This document shows positions 23,294 to 34,208 of a stretch of DNA of 64,000 nt, piece after piece (the first letter of the stretch is position 1; every line of letters begins with the position of its first letter). A model generated the notes under the pieces. That model was not told where the DNA came from. It searched no databases and saw nothing but the letters and a program-made list of their open reading frames with translations. Source of the stretch: Gnetum montanum (Eukaryota > Streptophyta > Gnetopsida > Gnetales > Gnetaceae). The position numbers and the translations under genes were made by a program. Location of the stretch: assembly GCA_015680685.1 (NCBI GenBank), contig MNCI01033474.1:287361-351360 (forward strand), read 5' to 3'.

Positions 23294-23573
23294 GGTCCTT
23301 CAAAACCTCAAGAGACTTCACTGCCTAGGACTATTTCATCTTCTTAACCACCTTCATGGTATCTAAGGATGTGTTACCCAATTCTGAGCAGTCATGTCAT
23401 GGTATTTAGTTTTGTGTCATGAACACCAAAATTTTTGTAATGTGTTGATTTGTACACTCAGGCACTCAATTTTGTTATGTCAATTTGTTATGACAAGATT
23501 CATTCAATAATCCCATACCTTCCCAATTTTGTAAAGAAACTCGAGGACAAGTTTTCATTTAGTTGTGGGGGTA

Positions 23574-24122
23574 TGATGAAGCATCAAAGTGTCATGTCAA
23601 TAGGCCCTCATTAACATGGCCTCATCAATAGGCCCCCATCAAGGTAGCCCCATCTACGTGATGTTTCCCCATTAACAGTGCCACACTGATGTAGCATTTG
23701 TTACATCTATGAGGCTCGGTCAATGTAGCTCCACAATAAAGTCTATAAATACACACTCACCAGCCATGTTTATGGGGAGTCAAGTCATAGTTGTAGTAGA
23801 GCTCTTACAATTTTATCATTTGAGAGTTAGAATATTTCTCTGAGTGCCCACAGTAGGAGTTAGAAAGTGTACAGATCTTTATTCAAGCACTAATGTACCT
23901 AAGCACACCAATGTTAACGACAATAAAGAAAAGCCTTTTGATCAAACCTTACAGCACTTGAAATAGATTAATGATTTATTTCTGCATTTATTATTTTTAT
24001 TAATTATGCAATTAATTAAGCTAATTTAGACTTTAGTTAATTAATTAATTAAGATAAATAGATTAAACACATAAGTCTGACCACTTCGAGCATAAACATG
24101 TATTTGCTTCATAATCCCAACA
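23574..24122 (+). repeat. 3' LTR of element F
   Basis: 549 bp, TGATGAAGC...CCCAACA, with a TATA box (TATAAATA) at 23744-23751. No second copy is in the window, so both ends are inferred from the G-rich tract, the TG/CA ends and the AT-rich change after 24122. Confidence 0.6.
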
Positions 24123-25908
24123 ATGCTATTGCTTGGTTCAACTATTAGCATAGCACTTGGTAATTCTAGTAGTGATACATGGGTTCAGGACATGTACAGA
24201 AAGCAGGACCAAATACCTATTTTAGGATTAGTTAGATTAAATTAACTATTAAACTACTTTATTTCTCTATTTTAAGCACCAAGAACATAAAACATAAAAT
24301 AATAAAAATCATATGCCTTGATTACACTTAACCATACCTTTGTACATCACAAGTGTAATTGGGAAGACAACGAATGATTGTTAGGGCAAAGTTCACTTCC
24401 TAGAGGCTAGTGTATTGGAAGACATAGAGCCCATGGAATTTGACTAGATCATGCATGAACACTTGGTGATTCATATGGTTGAGTGTAGGGGTACTTCACT
24501 ACTCATCACCTATCAAGCATGAGTTGTGTTTTAGTTGTGGTCTTCCACTATGGGTTGTGATCAAGTTATGGTCAATTCATGTTTAAGGCAAATTTGATAT
24601 AGTTTCTATTGATGGTTTTTCTTAATAAGCCACAAGTCATGGTTAGGACATGATTAGTTACCATGGATCATGATGAGATCATGATCTCTTGAATTATTCA
24701 TTTTTAAAACTGTCTTACTATTAGAGCTTACTTCAACAAGTTTTCTCCTCTTTAAATATTGTTTGATATTATTTGGCTTATCTAGAATATGATGAATTAA
24801 TAAATTAGATTTTGTAGTCAATTATTGATTTGTAACAAATTTTTTAGTCAATTGGACTTATTAAAATATTTTTATGTTTCTTCATCATCAACATTGATTG
24901 TATATGTTTGAATGCTTAAATGTTTTTTATTTATCAAGAGCTAATACCAAGTTATGTGGCTAGTTGGAGATGTTCTCCTTAGAGATGTTTACAAGGATGC
25001 ACAAGTATGGCTCTTACTATAGATCCCATCCTATAGGAGAGGGGGATCCATGACTCACTATTCCCCTATTCAATGTCTTTGGAACATTAGATGTGAGTCT
25101 TGAATGATGCCTCTAGTGTTGATTTTTTTTAAGAATAATAAATAAATCCATGTGTATGGTAGTTTGGCCTTTAATATGTTTAAATAGTTTTCTTTGGCTT
25201 AGTACTCATGATAACAATTCATACATTTGAAATTAAGTCCAATGCATGCTAGCCTCCTTATTTATTAGTTGATGGGATGGAATGGATAATTTGGTCCCAT
25301 TTATTTAATTTTTTGATATCCATATTTATGTATGATGTGTAATCCATGATGTTTGATATTTCTGTGCTCTAATTACATGTGTTTACAGGTCATCATGCCT
25401 TTACCTAACCCACCATGAGACTTGTCTTTGGATTAACTATAGGAGATGTCAAGGTTTCTTACACAATTTATATTGACTTTCTATTTTATTTTCAGGTCAT
25501 TACAACTATATTTATTGCTAATTCTTAGATATTATGCACGTCTACTTTCTAGTTTTTGACTATTATCTCTTTTACATATTATGGCATTTCTAAGCATATG
25601 TTAGTTTATTTCTTTATCATGAATTATGTATTTTGATCCTAGATATTTCTATGCCTTGATGAACATATTGATACTATGAGATATTTTTGGCTATACATTA
25701 TTTCAAACCTCTATGCTCTATTGTTAATTTTAGTTATTTATACTTTTAATTGTTATTATATTTGGACTATCTAGTATTTCTTATGATCTTTAGTTTTCTC
25801 TTTTTAATCATGGTATCACTGTATTCTCCTTCCACTTCCTTATCATTATCTTAGATCATTTTAATTTTTAGTTATCTCTTTCCATGATCAATCATTTATC
25901 TAGGCTTT
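24123..25908. other. AT-rich unclassified stretch left of element B
   Basis: No open frame of note on either strand. Tracts like 'gttgtgatcaagttatggtc' and 'accatggatcatgatgagatc' (24520-24690) contain short inverted words around catgat/atcatg. It could be host intergenic DNA or an older, unrecognisable element. Confidence 0.4.
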
Positions 25909-28250
25909 TGTTACATCTGAAAACATTGGTGGCTAGAACACTAAGAGGTTATTGAGCGTATAGCCTAACCCCAAATCCATGCGAGGGTCGTGATAGAGAA
26001 AACGAAAACGGGATTCCTTAAATGGTCTAGTTGATCAGACAGGGACTTACCTAGTGTACAATAACTATGTGCAAACAATAGTTTTAAAATGTAACATGCT
26101 GAGGTTGAAATGAAAGAAGATGAGAGATGCACAATAATAAACACGCATCAAAGTATGCAATCGTGACAATAAGCATGAATTAGTACATAGAGATGCAACA
26201 TATATCTAATAGCAAAAAGGAACGAGATTTCAGGTGAGAGAATGCACCACCCCAAAATTGGAAGATATGATCTTTATTTGGCTGATGGATGTGTACAACT
26301 AATGTGCAGTACTACACAAGCACAGCTGATAATGGAACGGTATGGTCACAACTCCCAAACTGCTGCCAATGGGGTGTTGACAGGAACCAAAGAGCCAATG
26401 CTTGCCGAGCTGAGATCTGCTATGCTGGGTTGAGGAGAGATTTGGGAAGTGCTACTGGTGAGAGTTGCTATTTATCAACCTTATATTCACCAATATCTTC
26501 ACCAAAATTTACTACCAGAAGCCAGTTGCTAGGAAGCCCACCTTTTCCTTTTTAGAAGTCAACCCTTTGAATGTTGTTCGCTAGGGTATTTATAAAGCCA
26601 AGAGTAGGAGAGAGAGTGGTTTGGATGCCACATGTCCTGGGTCCCACATGGCACGAATCATGGATGTGCTACGTTGACATGTAGTGCTACGCTGCAATGT
26701 TACGCTGATGCGCTACGCTGATGCGCTACGCTAAGTGGAATGATGTCGCAAGTGAAACTTGCTAAGCCATAACCATACCATTCAAACTGCATGTGCCAGA
26801 ATCTAGGTGTCATTTTTTTAAATAAAATTCAAATGAAAAGTGTAAAATGAGGCTTACGCTTTAGGACTACATCTTCCCCTCTCTTACGAGTAGGGTCAAG
26901 CATAGAGACAATTTCGGGGCTTGACAAGGGATGTAACAAGCAAAGCAAACTGCTAATCTTGGCCACCAAGGAGATGCTAGGGTAGAAATGACCATTCATG
27001 ACAAGTCCTAAAGCTTCTGGAGATGTCCTCCACCTTCCTTCCAAGTGTTATTCTACTTACACTACTCAGCGTAGTGGTGTAGCGTGAATACCCACTTGCT
27101 ACAATGTGCTATGCTACATAGCGTAGCATAGCGTAGCAACCAGTTTTGAGACAAATCTTGCTCAAAAATTGAAAATACCCCTCTAAGGCCTGGCAAGGCA
27201 AGCTATCTCAGCAACCAATCATTACACTTTTCATGTTGAAGGAGCCTAAGACTTCCTTGTTTCATCCCTAGGACACTTTTAGCCTCAATATTCTGGCTAT
27301 GTTGTGCTACGTTGTGTAGTGTAGCAGCCAGTGTGACATGAATTCTAGCTTAATCTATAATTCTTTGTCAAGAGACTTTGATTGGGACTCGAGGGAAAAA
27401 TGGGACAAGCAGTCTTGGAGGTTGGAGCATGGCCAAGTGCAATTCTTTCACTAGAACAACTTGATGGAGGACCTTCGTGCATTCTGACCCTGCTACACTG
27501 TGCTACACTATGTAGTGTAGCATCTAGTTTGTCTTGAATGTGAACTTACTATGTAAGTGCTCTATCATGGGATCTCAGTCATATGCTAAGGTGGTAATAG
27601 GACAAACATTTTTCATGGTCAAATTATGGGCAATTTTGTTCCCCATGCCAAGACAATCTAAGAGGAGAATTTCATCACTCTACGGCCTTGCTACGCTATG
27701 TAGCATATCATAGCATAGCACTTAGACAGAGGTTCTTTCTGGTGAAATTTACCCTATTTTCTCTGTTTCACATTGATCACACTTCAAGGATGAAGTAGGG
27801 CAGGCATCCTTACGGGCTGAACATCTGCCAACTACATCTTTTGCATCTGATCTAACACTTGCAGCAATTTTAGCACCACATGGCCTGCTATGTTTTGCAG
27901 CATAGCAGGCCTCTTAGTTAGAAAATTTGCTCAACTATTTAGTCCATTCCAAACACCTTCAACAACTCCTAGCTTGGCACTCAAGTGGACTATCGGTCGG
28001 GGCATTTGTCAAGCTAGACAAGCTAGAAAGTGTAGCAAGCTTGACAGCCTGAGAGATAGAAAATTTGCTAAACTGCATGGTCCACTTTCAGTGCTACTTT
28101 TGTGCAAACTAGCCTCATGATTGGGTTTTGTGTTGATTATGCTACAAAGGGAGATAGGCAGGCCTGGAAGTCTTAGGTGCTTATAGAGATCCTTGCCCAA
28201 ATTTTGGGACTGTGTTGAGTCATGAGAGTCCCAAAATTGATGGTGTTTCA
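25909..28250 (-). repeat. 3' LTR of element B
   Basis: Minus-strand LTR starting TGAAACACC (28250) and ending AACA (25909). U3 palindromes at about 27102-27140, 27300-27332, 27494-27522, 27686-27719 and 27880-27905 recur about every 195 bp. TATA at 26594-26587. Confidence 0.92.
26587..26594 (-). promoter_or_regulatory. TATA box in element B 3' LTR
   Basis: TATAAATA on the minus strand, in a position equivalent to 44386-44393 of the 5' LTR. Confidence 0.55.
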
Positions 28251-28263
28251 ATGGCCCCTCTTT
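28251..28263 (-). other. Polypurine tract of element B
   Basis: AAAGAGGGGCCAT on the minus strand, directly before LTR start TGAAACACC. Confidence 0.85.
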
Positions 28264-29689
28264 GTTCACATCTAGAGGATTTTCCTAAAAGACATTGACA
28301 AAGAAAAAAAATACCATGCTGAACGCAACACCTACACCGTTCGTTCGTGCCCACTTAGAAGATTCGTTGCTATGCTTAGGAGTGCTAAGAGGGCTAAGCA
28401 TGATAGGGAAAGGGGGAAAGTTTGAGGAAGTCAGGCTAGGAAAAGGAAAAGTGTAGGATGCGTTGTTATGAGAGCTATTGCCATGGTGTGATCCCTTGTC
28501 AGAATTCTTATGATGGATTTGACACACATGAGTGTCTTTCTTTCTTTGGATTTCAACCTCTCATCAAAGTGCTTGGAGGTGGTCGATCCAAATCTAAGAT
28601 GATTATGAAGCAACTGTGCTGGTTGTTTTTGAGACTTAGCTATATTGCCATTTTTCATTTTTTTTGGATGGTTTTTATGCTCTTTGTGCTTTTTTTTGCA
28701 TACCCATGTTTATTCAAAGGCAACCTTGTCATCACTGTAGAACAGGTGTTTCCTCCCTAGGATGAGTTGTGTATCATCCTTGCGGGGCTTTGACCAGTCT
28801 ACAGAGACTCCCCATAGGACGAGCTACATTACATCTGTCATGGGCTCAATGGTTGGGCATGTGAAAGGGTTTCACACGCATTGGAGAAACTTGGGAAGAA
28901 TATGTCAAACATTGTAGGTATAGGGAATGGAGATTAAGTTGGCTAAAGGGAGAATAGGATATGCACTCTCAAGTAGCTAGGTTAATCGAAGTGGGTACTT
29001 TGGAATAATGTAGTGTCTTGTTCATGTGGTGGAATGCATTCTTGAACGACTCCATCTTGGCTTTTATCCTACAAACACAATAGAGAGAAAACCAGAAAAA
29101 TAACCAACATGTGAAGTTAAGGCATGTGAAGTGAAGCTAGGGTGGCCATTGCTATGTCTAACGTGTGCAATGTACAAAGCAGGAAGGCCAGTGTAGGCTT
29201 CGACAGCGGCAAGCCGGAAAGCTTCAATAGCCCTATCAAAAATAAGCACTAAAGAGGCTAGAAGAAATGATGATGTAGGTGCTAGAGAATCCCTGTTGAA
29301 GGCAAGAGTCATGAAATCCAATTGCAAGGTGAGAAGACTAATAGCTAAATGCTTTTTTAGACTCTGGTGATGGTGAGGGCTAGAGGAATAGCATTGTGAC
29401 TAGGCCACAATAGTGTTGGGACTCCAACAGCAGGTGCCGATGGTGAGAGCTATGACCAAGGTGATTGGTAGTGGTAGCAGTATCTCTAGAAGGTCAAAAA
29501 TATGTCAAACAACATCTTTGAAAGATCAACAAGATGCTAGGAATGGTTATGCTGCATGTGTCCCAGAGGGTTTTTTCTTGACGACATGAACTTCATTCTG
29601 GAACTGCCACATCTCACCCCATTTTGCTTAAGAAGCTCGAAGATATGCCCACTCACTTGTTCATAAGGCCACATGTGTGAGCTGGGAGG
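28264..29689 (-). other. 3' untranslated region of element B
   Basis: Short open frames here (for example plus 28458-28760) lack homologs in A, C or D and look like chance. Contains the conserved 3' block at about 28735-28850 (reverse complement of the A block at 14185-14290). Confidence 0.55.
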
Positions 29690-30112
29690 TGTTACACTGA
29701 GAACCTAGTTTTAGGTCTTAGTAGACTGTCAGATGTGCTAGTTTAAAGTCCTAGCAGACCATGGTCCTAGTTTAAGGTCTAGGCAAATTGAGTTGTGCTA
29801 GTTTAAGGTCCCAGCAAACCATTGTGCTAGTTTAAGGTTCCAACAAACCATTGTGCTAGTTTAACATCATAGTGGATGGAGGATGGCTAATTTAAGGTCA
29901 TAGCAGACCATGCTGTGGATGCTAATTTTACGTCATGGCCCAAGGACAATCTATGAATGCCAGTTTTATATCATGTCTCAAAGACGTGTTGTGCCAGTTT
30001 AACATCATAGCGGATGTTCTATGTCAGTTTTACATCGTAGCATATGTTCTATGCTAGTTTTACATCATAGTAGATGATCTATGCCAATTTATAGTCATAG
30101 CAGACTATTTTC
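29690..30112 (-). repeat. Tandem array between integrase and 3' LTR, element B
   Basis: About 12 units of 30-40 bp on the core AGTTTAAGGTC / AGTTTTACATCATAG ('gtgctagtttaaggtcccag', 'atgccagttttatatcat'). Confidence 0.85.
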
Positions 30113-30146
30113 TTACCTTGCTTCATGTTCGGTGTAATCTTGCATG

Positions 30147-31370
30147 TTAAGCGTAGTATGGCTTTAGGTACAAGTGGTTGACAAGATTTGGGAATTCATT
30201 GCCATTTACATTAGCCAGCTTGAATGCCCCATTCTCATATGCTTTTGTGACTACAAAGGAGCCTTTCAAGTTGGCTGAGAATTTTCTCGTAGGTTCACGA
30301 ACAGCCTTGAGGACTAAGTCCCCCTTTTTGATCAGTCATTGGTGCAAATTGTAGTGATGTTTTTTCCATTGCTTGTCCTGGTACCACTCAATGTGATTAA
30401 GTGTTTAGGCGTGCTCCTCCTCTACAAATTCAAGGTCAATGATCCTTGACTCATTGTTTTGAGCCTCATCCATGTTATTTGAAAGAATCATTTGAAGTGA
30501 TGGGACCTACAATTCAAGAGGTAACACTACTTCAAATCTGTATACAAGACTATAACAAGGTCTTACCTGTAGCTTTCTTGCATGTTGTGTGATAAGCCCA
30601 AAGCACATAGAGGATTTGCCCATGCCATCACCTCTTGCTGCTACTAAGTATCCTTTTCAAAAGGTTGATGATGACTTTATTGGTAGCCTCTGCTTGGTCA
30701 TTTTCCTAGGGGTAATATGACGATGAAAAAGAATGTTTGATACCAAGACTTTTGCAAAAGGTTTTGCTACTGAATTATGGCTTGTTGTTAGTAACAATAG
30801 TCACAGGAAGGTCAAATCGTGTCACTATGTTGTCCAGAATGAACTTGCAAACCTATTAGGATGTGATCTTTCGGAGGAGAATAGCTTCTACCCATTTTGT
30901 AAAGTACTCAGTTGTGGTAATAATGAAACCATGCCCTACAGAAGACTTAGGTGTAATGGGTCCTATATATCTAGTTCCCAACATTGGAAAGGCCATGTGA
31001 TTTGTGTGGTATGCAATTCAGTAGGCAACACATGTACAAGGTTTCCATGACATTGACATACATTGCATGTCCTTACTTTGGCAATGTAATCGCATTCCAT
31101 GTGAGACCAGTAGTAGCTGAGGTGCCTAATCTTTACTGCCATAGCCCTGGGAGCTATGTTCTCTCTGCATAGTCCCTCATGGACCTCATCAAAAATTCTT
31201 TGAGTTTCATCCCCATTAATGCAAACTAGCAATATCCCATCATAAGAATGTTTGCATAGAGTGTTGTATCCTATGAGGAAATATTGCCATGCTCACTTCT
31301 GTATTACATCCCTTTGGGAAAGTGTCAGGTTGTGTGGGAGTTTGCCATGTTGGAGGTATGTTTTAATGTC
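30147..31370 (-). pseudogene. pol: Integrase of element B
   Basis: Zinc-binding part: 'DEVHEGLCRENIAPRAMAVK' (the usual GGH is REN, so one ligand is lost) and 'CNVCQCHGNLVHV' (CxxC intact). The next segment, 'ELHTTQITWPFQCWELDI', leads to a stop in place of the first part of the DDE core. The core and C-terminal part run on with frameshifts to 'LKPYYA' and a stop at 30147. Broken throughout. Confidence 0.85.
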
Positions 31371-31479
31371 ATTATACCATTCTCGAGTATGTACTATACT
31401 TATAGATGCTATATTTGCTGTGTGAATGATTGGGTTGGTTCATTTCATTATCGCAACAAGTAAGGTGGCAAACAAGTGC

Positions 31480-31960
31480 AACGACACACTCAAGGCCAAC
31501 ATTGCTAAGGTCTCTACTATAGTGTTTTCATTGTAGGGTACATATTGGACATCCGAGGTTGCAAATTAGTTTAGAAAATGTTTGGCTAAATCATATTAAG
31601 GCTACAAATGTTTTTCTTTGTCAAAAAATACCTCTATGACTTGATTAATGACCAGTTGCGAGTCGCCTCTAATTGCTAAGTTTTTGATTCCTAACTCTTG
31701 AGCTGCTAGAATGCCCCTAAGGAGACCCTCCTATTCTGCTACATTGTTCATGCAAAGAAATGTGAAATGATATGCAAAATGTTGGATCTCCCTGGAGGGA
31801 AATGTGAGAATAGTGGTAGCACTACCACCTTTTGTAGTTGAGGCATGATCAAAATGTAGGATGGCTTCGAAGCTTGCAAGTACTGGGCTTATGCTATTAA
31901 TGTGCTCATCTAGAAACTCAAGTTCTATGACTGCCTGGTCATTGGTAGGTGAAGCCATAA
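31480..31960 (-). pseudogene. pol: Archaeal-type RNase H of element B
   Basis: 'ILHFDHASTTKGGSATTI', 'CMNNVAEYEGLLRG', 'RGDSQLVINQV' and a decayed C-terminal 'VETLAMLAL'. Same order and spacing as A 11270-11690. Confidence 0.85.
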
Positions 31961-32326
31961 GTTGAGTAGCTATTGCTTGACCCTTTATAGATGAATGTGC
32001 TACATAGTGTAGATTGAATTTTGCAGTTATGGCTTTCCATTAGGCTATCCTGGTACTCTTGTATATATTGGTTGTAATAGCCCAAAGTATGTTATTCTTA
32101 CAAATAATGTTTACTTGACTTGAAACAAGTAATGGCTCCACTTTTTAAGCACAAACACTAAAGCAAGACAATTTTTCTCCACTTCATTGTATTTCTCTTC
32201 ATAGGCTACCAACACATGACCTAAGTAGTAGACAGGGATTTTGGAACCATCATTCCTCTTTTGGCATAGCAGAGTAGTGATAGAAATGTCTAAAGTGGTG
32301 AGATAATTATAAAAAGCTTTATCTCT
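31961..32326 (-). pseudogene. pol: Gypsy-type RNase H of element B
   Basis: Between RT and the second RNase H; the 'FLAGCTSD'-type block is frameshifted. Recognisable parts read 'LLCQKRNDGSKIPVYYLG' and 'EKYNEVEKNCLALVF' on the minus strand. Decayed. Confidence 0.7.
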
Positions 32327-33560
32327 CTATGGAGGGTAAACAATGGGAAGATGACCAAGATCTTTCTTTAACCTATCAAAAGCTTCTTGACATTGATTTT
32401 TCCATTCAAAGTTAACTCCCTTTTTCAGCAAGTGTTGCATTGGATGCAAATTATCAGTTAACCTTGTGATAAATCTTCTTATGAATTGTACCCTGCCCTG
32501 CAGCCCACGCAACTCCTTAAGGTTTGTAGGTGGTGCCAAGTTAACAATGGCTGTAACTTTATCAGGGTCTACACATATCCTCGTTTCTAACACCACAAAA
32601 CCTAACATGCATCTGGTTTTGACTCCAAAAACACACTTTCTAGGGTTGAGGTAAAGTTCATGCTTGTGACAACATTGGAAAACCAAGTTTAGGTCATTCG
32701 TGTTATCAGTAGCTTTCTTAGATTTAACAACTATATCATCCACATAATCATTTAGCTTCTCTAAAATATAATCACTAAAGATGTAGGTCATCACTCGCTG
32801 GTATGTCACCCCTACATTTTTTAGCCCGAAGGGCATCATTGTGTAGCAGAAGGTTCCCCAAGGGGTCATGAAGGTAGTTACTAGTTGATGTTCTAGGTTT
32901 ATGCAGATTTGGTTGTAGCTTGAGAACCCATCCATAAAGGACAATAAGGCATGACTAGCTGTACTATCGATAAGTTGGTCGATGCTAGGTAATGGGAAAT
33001 CATCCTTGATCATTACCTTGTTCAAATCCTGGAATTCTATACAGATTTGTATACCCCTAGTTTTATTTGAAACGACAATGATGTTTGATACCCATTCTAA
33101 ATAATCAACTATCCAAATGAACCTAGCCTAGTAAAGTTTAGTGATTTTGCTATGTATAGCTAATGCAATCTCTAGTTTGATCTTGTGGGCCTTTTGTTTG
33201 ACTACCTTGACTCGTGAATCTAGTATGATATTGTGCTATATGATGCGTGGGTCTAAGCCTAGCATGTCTTCATATGACCATGCAAACACTTTGGCGTTAT
33301 CATTGAGGACTTTAGAAATTTATTGTTGAACCTATGACTCTAGCAAAGAGCTAGCTTTTAATGTTCTTTCCTTCCCTTTGGATGTAGTCACAAGGATTTC
33401 GATAAGAGGGTCTTCAGCTACATCATCGACCTCTAAATCTAGAGTTTAGACCAGATGTTCGAGCTAGTCCAAGGATGTTTCTAAGGATGCTATGTTGGTG
33501 TCATAAGGGAAAGATTCCACGTCTATCAACTCTATGTTCAAGTTCCTCATGAGTTTGCAT
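32327..33560 (-). pseudogene. pol: Reverse transcriptase of element B
   Basis: The open 232-codon stretch at 33025-32327 carries 'DDFPLPSIDQLIDS', 'LLSFMDGFSSYNQI', 'TPWGTFCYTMMPFGLKN' and YVDD (32735-32746, minus strand), then the connection 'VDPDKVTAIVNLAPPTNLKE'. Upstream, to about 33560, the N-terminal lead ('DPLIEILVTTS', 'MLGLDPRIIQHNIILD') is present with stops. Confidence 0.92.
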
Positions 33561-33717
33561 GGGGCCCTATTAGAATTAAGGGTGAACAGAGATCATCATA
33601 CATAGCCATTTTTCCAATCAAACCTACCATAATGAGCAAACAAACCAAGTTAAGTGATACCTGCTTAAGACAACAACATGTAATGAATATATGCAAAGCA
33701 ATGATGCAACATTAAAA

Positions 33718-33865
33718 AGTTGCTAGTTTAAGGTCTTAGTGGATCGTGACCATGCAAAATTACATGTCAAAAAATGCCATTTTAAGATCGTAGCAAACTG
33801 TTACTAAGCAAAATCATAAGTTAGAATTGCCAATTTAAGATTGTAGCGGACCGTAACCATGCAAC
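33718..33865 (+). repeat. Minisatellite array, RT side of antisense gene, element B
   Basis: Three units of about 55-60 bp: 'agtttaaggtcttagtggatcgtgaccatgc' type. Same core as A 9115-9405 and D 58610-58725, read from the other strand. Confidence 0.65.
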
Positions 33866-34068
33866 GTTATGAAAATGAGGCAAACATTTTGGTGTATTTA
33901 CATATTACGCTACAACTGTGTGCTATGCTACAATCGACATGGGGTGTCCCATGCTACGCTATAGTAGACAGGGATGTTTCATGTTATGCATGGGATGCAG
34001 AAATGTCCTACGTCACTCACGGGACATAGAACACCCTAGAAAATAATAGGTGTTGTAACCCTATAGGC

Positions 34069-34076
34069 TATAAATA
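34069..34076 (+). promoter_or_regulatory. TATA box of the antisense gene, element B
   Basis: TATAAATAGGGGG, 140 bp before the exon 1 ATG at 34209. It matches the antisense TATA box of A in sequence and distance. Confidence 0.6.
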
Positions 34077-34208
34077 GGGGGTTACCCATGGTAATCTTGT
34101 CACTTTCACTATCATAGCTAACACCCATAGCATAGCGCAGTTTGGTCTAAGAGACAACGTAGCAGTTGCAATGTAGCGGTCGATACACCTGAGTTTGTCA
34201 ACAAGACA

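Larger units (their letters stand above)
21707..24122 (+). mobile_element. Element F: right part of a different LTR element
   Basis: The internal region starts at the E insertion point and ends in a G-rich tract (TAGTTGTGGGGGTA) directly before TGATGAAGC, the start of a 549-bp LTR that ends CCCAACA. The tail 'LEDKF' followed by a G-run is typical of the end of plant retrotransposon coding regions. No RT or integrase is visible in the part present, so this may be a large non-autonomous derivative. It is unrelated in sequence to A-E. Confidence 0.65.

Noticed and set aside
28458-28760. 100-codon plus-strand frame with a hydrophobic stretch
   Set aside because: Falls in the 3' untranslated region of B, is absent in A, C and E at the same place, and its hydrophobic run comes from T-rich text.
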